DNA of 15,232 bases from JAEXNA01 sp037968995 (GCA_037968995.1 JBBKWP010000441.1:1-15232), one strand, 5' to 3'. Counted from the first letter of the stretch, positions 7,480 to 14,586 are shown. Notes: generated by a model not told the origin, from the letters alone. A program made the numbers and translations.

Positions 7480-8688
7480 ATGGCCAGCCAAGATTCGCCC
7501 AAGAAGGTCCGATATCACTCGTTAAAAAAGGAGATAGCCCTCGCTTCTCTGGCTGTTTTCTACTTCGTGATCGCAACCAACACGCAAAGCGGATGGCTCT
7601 TCCTCCTCAGCGCTTTCCTGATCGGACTCCTGCTGCTGTGCTGGCTCACATCCAAACGTTCGGTTTCAGCGCTTGGGTGGACACGAACCTATTCAGATCT
7701 TCCCCAGCGAGGTCGTCCTTGGCCTGTCAAGATCACCCTAGAGAATAACGGAAAGCGAGGGCTGAGCGAGATCCTTCTCGTCGATCCGGCTAATTCTTGG
7801 AGTCAAGATGCCGAAGACATACGATGGGTTCTTCCCAATTTAAAACCGGCACAAAGGGCTCAGGTTCAGTACTCGGTCATACCGACCCAACGAGGGGAGC
7901 ATTCGTTACTCGGATCTCAGCTTCATTTCGGAGCGCCCTTTGGACTCTTCGGCGTCGTCCGATCTTTTACCGACAGTCCCAAGTTCTTAGTCTACCCTAA
8001 ACTGCTTACGCTTCCCCTTCACCGACGAAAGACGCGTCTGAGCGGCCTGCTAAGCGACTTCTCCGCACCCCGAGAGAAAGGCGATTCTCGCACTTTGCGG
8101 ACCCTGCGAGAGTATCGCCCGGGTGACGATCTCAGAGCCGTTCACTGGAAGAGCACGGCCAAGACAGGGGGGCGAATTCTGCTGGTCAAAGAGCATACGG
8201 CTCCCTCGCGACAATTGAGTCTCTTAGTCCTCGACACCAGCGGCAGACCGGAACACGAGAACTCGGTCCAGGCCTTCGAAACCTCTGTTTCCCTGGCTGC
8301 CTCCATGCTCTGGTCGGCCCACCGCGAAGGCAGCAAAAGCGAGCTGATTTTCCTAGATTCCCAGGGATGGCGACGCTCCACTCGCTGGGAAGAACAGTAC
8401 GCGGATCTGGCGCGGGTTGAGACCGTACCCACAGTAACTTTTGAAGCTTGGTCCCAACAAGCCGAAGAGTTTGTCTCCGAATCGGGCCCCGCCCGGACGG
8501 CGAGACCAACCTTGCTCACCTCAGCCCTTTCGCCCACCGATGTTGGCGAGGCCACAGCCTGGCCTAAATGGGCGGGAAACACCCTTTTAGTTGCCTCTCA
8601 AGAGGCCGCATCTCTTTTCCTCGACTACCCATTGATTGTCGTCGATGCCGAGGGAGAATCCATCCAAGAAGTCCTCTTAGATGTTTGA
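7480..8688 (+). CDS. DUF58 domain membrane protein
   Basis: The 402-residue protein has two closely spaced membrane segments (about 18-33 and 38-56). A beta-rich region follows, with LKPAQRAQVQYSVIPTQRGEH at about 121-141. The diagnostic DUF58 motif REYRPGDDLRAVHWKSTAK is at about 210-228. After it comes a von Willebrand A-like stretch (LLVLDTSGR, D252), as in other members. Length is normal for the family. DUF58 proteins are typically encoded with a MoxR AAA+ ATPase and a transglutaminase-like TgpA protein; their role is thought to be in envelope or stress functions but is poorly defined. Here the TgpA partner follows with an 8-nt overlap, while no MoxR gene is present upstream. Start: ATG 7480 has no ribosome site, but a -10 hexamer lies 6 nt upstream. 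The family call is firm; the function is not. Confidence 0.9.
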   Translation: MASQDSPKKVRYHSLKKEIALASLAVFYFVIATNTQSGWLFLLSAFLIGLLLLCWLTSKRSVSALGWTRTYSDLPQRGRPWPVKITLENNGKRGLSEILLVDPANSWSQDAEDIRWVLPNLKPAQRAQVQYSVIPTQRGEHSLLGSQLHFGAPFGLFGVVRSFTDSPKFLVYPKLLTLPLHRRKTRLSGLLSDFSAPREKGDSRTLRTLREYRPGDDLRAVHWKSTAKTGGRILLVKEHTAPSRQLSLLVLDTSGRPEHENSVQAFETSVSLAASMLWSAHREGSKSELIFLDSQGWRRSTRWEEQYADLARVETVPTVTFEAWSQQAEEFVSESGPARTARPTLLTSALSPTDVGEATAWPKWAGNTLLVASQEAASLFLDYPLIVVDAEGESIQEVLLDV

Positions 8689-10831
8689 AAAATGGAAAGC
8701 CTTTCTGGCGAAACATCAAACTCGGCCCGAAGAGTCCAGTCTTTATCGCATCGCGGTGACGGTTTTGGTGATGTTCGCTCTTGGCCTGACCTTGCAACAG
8801 ATCGAGTGGCCGGCATACTCCCTCGCGGTGCTGCTCCTCACCCCGGCGGCATCATATCTGAGTCATCGTCGTCGCCAGTCTAGCAACCTGGAGATCAAGA
8901 TATTCTTGTCGTTCGCCATGGTGGCGTTGCTACTTTGGTTTTTCGTCCGCCTGAGCAGCTCGCTTTACGACCCCAGAATCCCACTAGCTGAACTGCTGAT
9001 TTGGCTGCAAACTTTGCACGCGTTCGATCTTCCCGCCAAAAAAGATCTTCGGTACACAGTTCTGGTAGCCCTCATATTGATGGCTATCGCCGCTGTCCTG
9101 ACTTACTCGTCGTGGTTCTCTGTGGCTCTTCTCATCTTCTGTGCGCTCTTTCTTGTGGTGGGAGCGCTCGACTTCTGGTCGGACAACCGTCTGCCCGGTA
9201 CTCTAGAATCCGAGCAAACCCTGGGGGACGACGACACCGCGTCCTCTGGCTATCGGCTCGACCGCCGTTGGCTCACCCGAACCCTTCTCGTCGCACTCCC
9301 AGCGGCGTTGACAGCGGCGCTCATCATCTTCGTCTTCATGCCCCGATACCGAGGCCTTCAACTGCGCAGCCTACCCATGAATTGGGACATACAGTTCAGC
9401 CTAGCCCATATTTCCAGCGGGGAGATCGTCAATCAAAAACTGAGCGGTGAAAGAAACTCAAATGGAAAACCCCAGCGGATCGAGGGCGATTCCTACTTTG
9501 GGTTTGATGCCGAGGTCAATCTCAACGCGCGAGGTTCCCTGAGCGACCGACTCGTTCTCAAGGTCAGAACTTCGGACTGGCAGTATCATCGGGCAGTCAC
9601 GTTCTCTGAGTATACCGGGGGCGGATGGCGGTCTGGTCTAGAAGAGCCAACACTAAAGTCTATCACTGAACCGCCTTTCTACTTTTCCTCCCCGCATGGA
9701 GGCCAAGATCGCCTGACCATCTATTACGCGGAAGTGGACCTGCCGAACGTCGTCTTCGTTCCCTCTAATCCTAGAATGCTTTACTTCCCATCATCCGAAA
9801 TCTATCAGATCGGTTCGTTTCCGGACGAAAATCAGCGCGAGTTCAAAAATACGCCCGCCGTTTTGATCTCGCCGTTCAACCTTGAGAAAGGAGTCGTTTA
9901 CTCCGTACTCAATCGGACCGCACCCGTCGCTCCGTCGGCGCTCAAAAACCTCCCCGACTGGGATCCCGACGGTCGACGCCCCCTGAGCCTCAAGCCGTAC
10001 CTTAATCTTCCCGACACGGTGCCGCAGCGGGTAAGGGACCTGGCCCTCAAGCTCACAGAAAACAGCACTTCACCGTGGGAGCGGGCGTCGAGACTGACCG
10101 CCTATCTCCAACAGAACTATCGATACAATCTCGATGTCGACTTCTATCCAGAGGAAGCCGACACGGTGGACCACTTCCTTTTCGAAGCTAGAGAGGGCTA
10201 CTGTGAGCAGTTCGCCTCGGCCCTCTGCGTCATGTCGCGCAGCGTGGGAATGCCGGCCCGCTATGTGACCGGCTATCTACCGGGAAGCTACAACCCACTT
10301 TCTGGGTTCTACGAAATCCGGGCCAAGGATGCGCACGCCTGGGTGGAGATCTACGTGCCTGAAGTGGGCTGGATGACTTTTGACCCGGTTCCCGGAGAGA
10401 ACGCCACCCCAGACCTCGGTGACTCTCTAGAAGATCGTTGGCTGCTGGAATCCTTTTTGAAATACCTCAACGTTCCCGAGAGTCTGCGAAACAAAATTCC
10501 CGCGTTGATCAGAGGATTCGTTCTCTTGGCCCTGCTGAGCCTAGCTCTCAGTGTTTGGAAAAGCGTCCGGTTTCGACCCTCGAAACCAGTCAAGCGCTCG
10601 GAACTCGAACCGTATCTTCTGCGCGCTGAGTCCCTCACTATCCCAAGAAAACCTGGAGAAACCGTGAAGGATTGGGCACAAAGGACCGAAGTCGAGTCCC
10701 TCAATAAGCTCGCTACCATCTACGAAAGAACGTTCTACCAAGACAAAGCGTTAACCAGTAAGGACCACGATGAGCTTAGCAAGAGCCTCAAGGTTCTTAA
10801 GCTGCGCTCGGATCAGGCTCGAGGCACCTAA
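8681..10831 (+). CDS. TgpA-like transmembrane transglutaminase (DUF3488 / transglutaminase core)
   Basis: This 716-residue protein has the TgpA layout. Around six N-terminal membrane helices lie between about 22 and 220 (about 22-40, 46-60, 72-92, 124-142, 145-165, 200-220). A large extracytoplasmic region follows, then a transglutaminase-like core, a last membrane helix (about 606-627) and a short DUF4129-like cytoplasmic tail. The triad looks intact: Cys508 in REGYCEQFASALC, His552 in DAHAWVE, Asp568 in TFDPVPG. Family members are transglutaminase or protease-fold enzymes acting at the outer face of the inner membrane; TgpA is essential in Pseudomonas aeruginosa. Its substrate here is unknown. 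The ATG overlaps the DUF58 stop by 8 nt (8681-8688), so the two are translationally coupled. The gene ends tail to tail with the LTXXQ gene, sharing 4 bases of stop codons. Confidence 0.92.
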   Translation: MFEKWKAFLAKHQTRPEESSLYRIAVTVLVMFALGLTLQQIEWPAYSLAVLLLTPAASYLSHRRRQSSNLEIKIFLSFAMVALLLWFFVRLSSSLYDPRIPLAELLIWLQTLHAFDLPAKKDLRYTVLVALILMAIAAVLTYSSWFSVALLIFCALFLVVGALDFWSDNRLPGTLESEQTLGDDDTASSGYRLDRRWLTRTLLVALPAALTAALIIFVFMPRYRGLQLRSLPMNWDIQFSLAHISSGEIVNQKLSGERNSNGKPQRIEGDSYFGFDAEVNLNARGSLSDRLVLKVRTSDWQYHRAVTFSEYTGGGWRSGLEEPTLKSITEPPFYFSSPHGGQDRLTIYYAEVDLPNVVFVPSNPRMLYFPSSEIYQIGSFPDENQREFKNTPAVLISPFNLEKGVVYSVLNRTAPVAPSALKNLPDWDPDGRRPLSLKPYLNLPDTVPQRVRDLALKLTENSTSPWERASRLTAYLQQNYRYNLDVDFYPEEADTVDHFLFEAREGYCEQFASALCVMSRSVGMPARYVTGYLPGSYNPLSGFYEIRAKDAHAWVEIYVPEVGWMTFDPVPGENATPDLGDSLEDRWLLESFLKYLNVPESLRNKIPALIRGFVLLALLSLALSVWKSVRFRPSKPVKRSELEPYLLRAESLTIPRKPGETVKDWAQRTEVESLNKLATIYERTFYQDKALTSKDHDELSKSLKVLKLRSDQARGT

Positions 10832-11202
10832 GGGCGGTAATCGTCATAGAGGGCGCGTAGCTGGCCCCATTGATGGGCTCTGGGGACGAGTTTGCGGGCC
10901 AAGGGACGCTGGTTGGGGGTCAGGATGCCGTCGACTAATCCCAGCGCTTCGGGAACCAGACGAAAAACGCCGGTGGGGTCGGATTGCGCATTTTTGACTT
11001 TGGGCAAGAAGCTGATAGCGGCGCTCTGAAGCTCTCGCTGCTGCTGCTGCGTTAACTTGAGCTGCGTAAAAGCGTGCACCTGGTCGGGGTCGGCGATGGC
11101 TAATATTCGGGTCAGGATCGGGCTCTCAGACCCTGACGGTTGAGCCCAGGCAACCCCGATCATAAGGAGCAGCGCGGCAATCACAGTAAGAAAGCGTTTC
11201 AT
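10828..11202 (-). CDS. Small Spy/CpxP-like secreted protein with two LTXXQ motifs
   Basis: The 124-residue product starts at ATG 11202 with a clear signal peptide: MKRF, then a hydrophobic core, with a likely cut after AWA at residue 20. The open frame extends upstream to ATG 11310, but that part is Arg-rich and would bury the signal peptide. The mature part is mainly helical and contains LTQQQ (50-54) and LTPNQ (94-98), the spacing-repeated LTXXQ motif of the Spy/CpxP superfamily. Such proteins are periplasmic helical hairpins that act as chaperones or stress sensors. At about 104 residues the mature form is slightly short for that family, so I treat the assignment as tentative. A promoter with TATAGT 6 nt before the ATG suggests a leaderless transcript. 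The stop codon overlaps that of the convergent TgpA gene. Confidence 0.75.
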   Translation of the reverse strand: MKRFLTVIAALLLMIGVAWAQPSGSESPILTRILAIADPDQVHAFTQLKLTQQQQRELQSAAISFLPKVKNAQSDPTGVFRLVPEALGLVDGILTPNQRPLARKLVPRAHQWGQLRALYDDYRP

Positions 11203-11208
11203 GCCCCG

Positions 11209-11237
11209 ACTATACCTTAAGTGGGACCCGGCGTAAA
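11209..11237 (-). promoter_or_regulatory. Predicted promoter of the LTXXQ protein gene (leaderless type)
   Basis: On the minus strand TTTACG (11232-11237), a 17-nt spacer and TATAGT (11209-11214) are followed by exactly 6 nt and the ATG at 11202. This is the same geometry as at the DUF58 gene. No good ribosome site lies in between, only a GGGG directly before the ATG. Confidence 0.6.
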
Positions 11238-11296
11238 TTTCGTCGCGATCCACTGATCGGGTCGCGGCCATCTGAAAAGCTTGGCGGGCAAGAACG

Positions 11297-11323
11297 CGAA
11301 AAGGACCCATGCGAGGGATCCTT
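11297..11323 (-). terminator. Possible weak intrinsic terminator after the 53-residue protein gene
   Basis: AAGGACCC (11301-11308) and GGGATCCTT (11315-11323) pair with one bulged base around a 6-nt loop. On the minus strand the stem runs into TTTT, part of which is within the stem. It lies about 55 nt downstream of the small gene's stop. The T-run is short, so the call is uncertain. Confidence 0.4.
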
Positions 11324-11378
11324 CTTGCTGTAGAGTCAATATCGTTATCGGGTAGGGCGCGAAAGTGGGCGGGCCGCC

Positions 11379-11540
11379 TTAGTAAACGAGAAGCTCTTCA
11401 GGCATTCCCATTTTGATCGCACAACAGTGGCAAACGCCGTGCGATTCGGGAACTTCGTCGTGGCTCGCTTGCTCTGGCCCACGAATCTCCGTGTTGCACC
11501 AAGCACATATCATTCTAAAGTCTGCTGCTGTCCAGTTCAT
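11379..11540 (-). CDS. 53-residue Cys-rich zinc-ribbon-like protein
   Basis: A short frame from ATG 11540 to TAA 11379 encodes 53 residues. AGGAG at 11550-11554 lies 9 nt before the ATG and supports it as a real gene. The sequence has MICAWC (C-x2-C, residues 12 and 15), then SHGVCHCC (Cys37, Cys39, Cys40, with nearby His34 and His38) and ends in MPEELLVY. Two Cys/His clusters about 20 residues apart fit a single zinc ribbon. The pattern ICAWC...SHGxCxxC is like the small zinc-finger tails found as separate proteins or at the ends of some response regulators, where the second pair is SHGICPEC. It is too short for a catalytic domain. Function is unknown; a zinc-bound protein- or nucleic-acid-binding adaptor is possible. 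It stands alone between a strong terminator and the LTXXQ gene. Confidence 0.7.
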   Translation of the reverse strand: MNWTAADFRMICAWCNTEIRGPEQASHDEVPESHGVCHCCAIKMGMPEELLVY

Positions 11541-11580
11541 TTCGGTTATCTCCTGTAATCAATTTAGCGCAGAGATGTTA

Positions 11581-11610
11581 CCTGATTGTTGGTGAATTGT
11601 TGCCATCAGG
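11581..11610 (-). promoter_or_regulatory. Operator-like repeat upstream of the zinc-ribbon protein gene
   Basis: CCTGAT (11581-11586) and ATCAGG (11605-11610) are inverted. Between and overlapping them are two direct copies of ATTGTTG (11585-11591 and 11596-11602) with an 11-bp period, one helical turn. The element lies 41-70 nt upstream of the ATG, within the probable promoter region. The repeats are visible; regulator binding is inference. Confidence 0.4.
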
Positions 11611-11656
11611 TCGGAGAGCGAGAGTTCCCTGAAAGAGTGCTTAAAACTGACGAATC

Positions 11657-11691
11657 AAAAAGGGAGACGGGGACCGAAGTCCCCGCCTCCC
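11657..11691 (-). terminator. Strong Rho-independent terminator of the propeller lipoprotein gene
   Basis: On the minus strand a 13-bp stem (11679-11691 with 11662-11674, one G-U wobble) encloses a UUCG loop closed by C-G, an exceptionally stable tetraloop. It is followed by TTTTT (11657-11661). The stem starts 24 nt after the stop codon of the 741-residue lipoprotein gene. Confidence 0.93.
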
Positions 11692-11714
11692 CATTGGGTT
11701 GTGACTCTTATGAC

Positions 11715-13940
11715 CTATGGGGTAACGAGAGTCGTCCCGTTGAGACTGACGGACTCCACAGCAGGTGCCGCCACCGTGAGCGTAGGAGGCGTATTCGCCA
11801 GGATGATGCCACGAATGGCGTCAAAGCGGAGAATTTGTCCGCCTCCGTTGGCTTTCTCGGCCACGTAGAGGTTCACACCGTCATACTCTACGTCCACCGG
11901 GTTACCGAGCAGCGTGTTGGGGCCTTCTATGATCACCTCAGGCCGAACGAATCGAGCGGGAAGCGCCCCGCCGCCACCGGCTTGCGCCGCGTTCTCGAAG
12001 ACATACAGCGAGCCGTCGGTGTCGAAACCAGCGTCCATGGACTGCGTCAATGGACCGACATCGGAAACGATCAGGGTGTTCGACACCTCGTCGTAAGCGA
12101 TACCATGCAAATTCGACGAGATCTGGGTCCCACCGACGCCGCTTAGATCGGCCGGGACGATGATCCGATCGGGTGAGGCCGTCGCGGGAGTACTGGGAGC
12201 AGCGGTCGTTCCACCGTAAGCATCATAAACAGCCACGGTACCGTTGGTCAGGGCGACGAAAAGTCTATCATTGACAGAATCGTAATCCACATCCCAAGCA
12301 CGGGTTCCCACAGGAGTCGGGGTAGAGAACAAAGGAGCGGCGTTGCCACCGGTCTCTTTGCTGAATACTCTGACAGCCGAAGTGTTACCATCGGTGCCGA
12401 AGTCAGCGACTACCACCCAGTTGCGACTCTCCACGACGTCCAGGCCTTTAGGCGACACCAAGTTGGTGGCCGCGCCTGTGATCGTGCGGTCGCGGCTTAC
12501 GGTGAAACCTTCGCCATCGCGGCTATTGCTGGCCACGCGGTTGAGCACGGCGACGCCGCCATCGAAAGTGGCGTAGACGTCACCGCGGGAATCCGCCTTG
12601 ACGCTTTCGATATCGATGGTATTCAACGTTCCCGTAGGGTCAAAAACGCCTTGCAGGCTTGCCAGGTTGAGGCTTCTCAGATTCAAACGATCAGCGCCAG
12701 GAGTGCCGCTGTTCAAAGATGCGATGATTCCCGTGAGACCGGTGGGACTGGTGCGGTCCGAGAGATCCGTGGGAGGAGTGAAGGTCGCGCTTGCGGTGGC
12801 AACAGACTCAGGTCCGGCATTAGCAACGGAAACGGTCGGTACGACATTACCGCCCGGACTGGTGTAGATCTGCGGGAAGATCAACAGTCTGCCGCCGGCT
12901 TTTTCCGTGACGCGAACGTCAACTCCGTTAAGGTCAACATCGACGGGATTACCGAGTTCGGTGGCCGCGCCTTGGATCACAACGTCGGGAACGACATTGC
13001 CACTGGCGGTGTCGGCATTCCTGACGACGTAGAGACGGCCGTCGGTGGCGAAATCAGCTGAGCCTCTGGCTCCATCTGGTCCCGCGGCCCCGACATCCGA
13101 AAGGATGAGAGCGTTGCGGGTACTGTCAAACGCGATACCGTGAAGGTTACGGATGTCATTAGATGCGGTCGTGTTAGTGATGTCCATGACGCGTGTGGGC
13201 ACCGCCGTCAGGGCCGGGGGAACTGGCTGGGCGAATCCGCCGCCAATGTAGTTGTCAAACACAAGTACGTTTCCTTGGGTACCGGCGACGTAGAGGCGGT
13301 CATTGGCCTCATCGTAAGCAACATCCCAAGGAGCTTCGGAGAGTTCGGTGACGGCGACCGGGGCGGCATCGCCACCTGCTGCGGTTCCGAAAATCTTGAT
13401 GTTTGAGGCGCCAAAATCAGCGATGATGGTGTAACCAGCGGTCTGTGCGATGGTGAACCCTTTGGGGCTCACTAACTCGGTCAAAGTCGTGTTCAATCCA
13501 CCCAAAATGCGGTCGAAGCTGGTGTTGAAGGTCGCGTCGGGGCGGGCAAAAAGGCGGGCAAAGGTGCGCAAACTGCCCGGGGTACCGGGAGCTCCGTCGT
13601 CGCCGGCGTGCGAAAGATTTTGCAAGCTATCGAACGCTAGACCTTGGTTGTTGCCCGACGTGCCTGTGGTGATGGCGGCGAAAAGACGGTTAAACACCCC
13701 GATTTCACCGCGATTGCTGTCGGCGTTGTTTGACACCAGCGCAAAAAGCGGCTGAGTCCCTACTGCCGGAGGGGTAGGTGTGGGAGTCACAGTCGGAGTA
13801 GGAGTGGGAGTGGGAGTGGGCACGACATTCGCGGTACCGGTAAAGACGAACTGTTCTCTGCTGCCACCACAACCGATAACGGTTCCTGCGACGATGGCGG
13901 TGCCGGCGGCTAGCGCCAGCATTCTGTTTCTCATTTTCAT
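11715..13940 (-). CDS. Lipoprotein with internally duplicated beta-propeller-like domain
   Basis: The 741-residue protein starts at ATG 13940 with GAGGT 7 nt upstream. Residues 1-23 are a lipoprotein signal peptide with lipobox VIGC (Cys24). A flexible Pro-Thr repeat (about 41-57) follows. The rest is rich in short beta-strand units of the propeller type (WDVAYDEANDRLYVAG, NLHGIAFDSTRNALILSDVG, LGNPVDVDLNGVDVRVTEKA). The block at about 157-380 recurs at about 494-731 with matching landmarks LVSPKG, WDV-YD--NDRL, LHGIA-D, TDG-LYV, LGNPVDV and VESV, offset by about 340 residues. It therefore looks like two tandem propellers of NHL/SMP-30-like style. Surface attachment is expected; ligand and function are unknown. 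A strong terminator follows. Family membership beyond 'propeller-like' cannot be given from sequence reading alone. Confidence 0.83.
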   Translation of the reverse strand: MKMRNRMLALAAGTAIVAGTVIGCGGSREQFVFTGTANVVPTPTPTPTPTVTPTPTPPAVGTQPLFALVSNNADSNRGEIGVFNRLFAAITTGTSGNNQGLAFDSLQNLSHAGDDGAPGTPGSLRTFARLFARPDATFNTSFDRILGGLNTTLTELVSPKGFTIAQTAGYTIIADFGASNIKIFGTAAGGDAAPVAVTELSEAPWDVAYDEANDRLYVAGTQGNVLVFDNYIGGGFAQPVPPALTAVPTRVMDITNTTASNDIRNLHGIAFDSTRNALILSDVGAAGPDGARGSADFATDGRLYVVRNADTASGNVVPDVVIQGAATELGNPVDVDLNGVDVRVTEKAGGRLLIFPQIYTSPGGNVVPTVSVANAGPESVATASATFTPPTDLSDRTSPTGLTGIIASLNSGTPGADRLNLRSLNLASLQGVFDPTGTLNTIDIESVKADSRGDVYATFDGGVAVLNRVASNSRDGEGFTVSRDRTITGAATNLVSPKGLDVVESRNWVVVADFGTDGNTSAVRVFSKETGGNAAPLFSTPTPVGTRAWDVDYDSVNDRLFVALTNGTVAVYDAYGGTTAAPSTPATASPDRIIVPADLSGVGGTQISSNLHGIAYDEVSNTLIVSDVGPLTQSMDAGFDTDGSLYVFENAAQAGGGGALPARFVRPEVIIEGPNTLLGNPVDVEYDGVNLYVAEKANGGGQILRFDAIRGIILANTPPTLTVAAPAVESVSLNGTTLVTP
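13770..13820 (-). repeat. 6-nt tandem repeat encoding the Pro-Thr linker
   Basis: Imperfect CCCACT/CCTACT-type hexamers encode PTPTPTPTPT followed by VTPTPTPP, between the lipid anchor and the first propeller-like domain. Such tracts act as extended spacers across the envelope and can change length by slippage in steps of two residues. Confidence 0.85.
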
Positions 13941-13997
13941 GGGTTGACCTCACGTTCAAACGGCCTCCCCCTAGGAAAACCGCGAGTATTACTTCTT

Positions 13998-14036
13998 TAC
14001 GGTTATGTTCACCCTTTTTCAGGATACGCAACCGTA
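13998..14036 (-). repeat. Inverted repeat upstream of the lipoprotein gene
   Basis: TACGGTT (13998-14004) and AACCGTA (14030-14036) are perfect 7-bp inverted arms with a 25-nt spacer, 58-96 nt upstream of the lipoprotein ATG. It could be an operator or a leader stem. Otherwise the 202-nt gap between this gene and the Tat-substrate gene shows no clear promoter or terminator to me. Confidence 0.4.
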
Positions 14037-14142
14037 GAGAAGGAGAGTCGGTTCTCGAAAAGCTTGAATATCCTTCTTTGTCAGAGGATCTAATTTGAAT
14101 CCTGAATCAATTCATGCGAAAGTCCGCCGGTCGTGCGCCCAT

Positions 14143-14508
14143 CTATTTCCTTGGCGGCTTCGGCATTCGAACTTTTCCTCTAATGGCGGGGTCTGGTGGT
14201 CTCATGTCCCCATCCGGACGAGGGGCCGGCACACTGCCCGGCGGCGGAGGGAGCGGGACGGGCACCCCGGCGGTAGGAGGAATCGGCCTTCCCGGCAGAG
14301 GCGGTCTGGGGGACTTCGTGGGTGACGGCATAGGCTTCGGATTTGGTGACTGAACGTCGGGCGGAAGCGACCACCCGTCCGGCAAATTGGGATCTGCGGC
14401 GGCCTTTTGTAGACCCGCGACCGTGAGTGCGCCTCCCGCGAAAAGCAGGTTGGCGAGAAACTGACGGCGTTTAAGTTTGGGACCCTGATCACGGGGATTG
14501 TTCATCAT
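14143..14508 (-). CDS. Small proline-rich Tat-exported protein
   Basis: This 121-residue protein begins with a twin-arginine signal: LKRRQFLANLLF at about 12-23, then a moderately hydrophobic Ala/Gly/Leu stretch and a likely cut after KAAA or AAAD near residue 38. The mature part (about 83 residues) is very proline-rich, with PLPGRPIPPTAG, VPLPPPPGSVPAPRP and a basic end MPKPPRK. No enzymatic motif is seen. Tat export normally serves folded or cofactor proteins, which is odd for a Pro-rich, probably unfolded chain. The start could be ATG 14508 or the adjacent ATG 14505. No Shine-Dalgarno is seen, but TAGACT (14512-14517) lies 6 nt before ATG 14505, like the other leaderless candidates. The gene follows the symporter on the same strand after 150 nt. 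Function unknown; a spacer or wall-associated peptide is possible. Confidence 0.72.
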   Translation of the reverse strand: MMNNPRDQGPKLKRRQFLANLLFAGGALTVAGLQKAAADPNLPDGWSLPPDVQSPNPKPMPSPTKSPRPPLPGRPIPPTAGVPVPLPPPPGSVPAPRPDGDMRPPDPAIRGKVRMPKPPRK

Positions 14509-14511
14509 AGG

Positions 14512-14517
14512 AGTCTA
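14512..14517 (-). promoter_or_regulatory. Possible -10 element of the Tat-substrate gene
   Basis: TAGACT on the minus strand is 6 nt before ATG 14505, matching the two other leaderless-type starts in this window. No clear -35 box is visible, so this is weak on its own. Confidence 0.3.
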
Positions 14518-14586
14518 AGTCGTGGACCGACGAAACTTCTTCCCGATGGCTACGAGGAACTCATCGCCGTCTCGATGCGTCATACC

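Noticed and set aside
7243..7576. Minus-strand frames across the TPR/DUF58 intergenic region
   Set aside because: They overlap the TPR start in another frame, have no ribosome site and no protein-like pattern.
9001..9450. 149-codon plus-strand frame inside the TgpA gene
   Set aside because: Out-of-frame shadow, Arg/Ser/Pro-rich, inside a gene with an intact catalytic triad in the other frame.
10828..11310. Longer 160-residue version of the LTXXQ protein starting at ATG 11310
   Set aside because: The extra 36 residues are Arg-rich and would place the signal peptide internally; the promoter at 11209-11237 also lies inside this extension.
11413..11595. 60-codon plus-strand frame
   Set aside because: It is antisense to the 53-residue Cys-rich gene, which has a better ribosome site and motif content.
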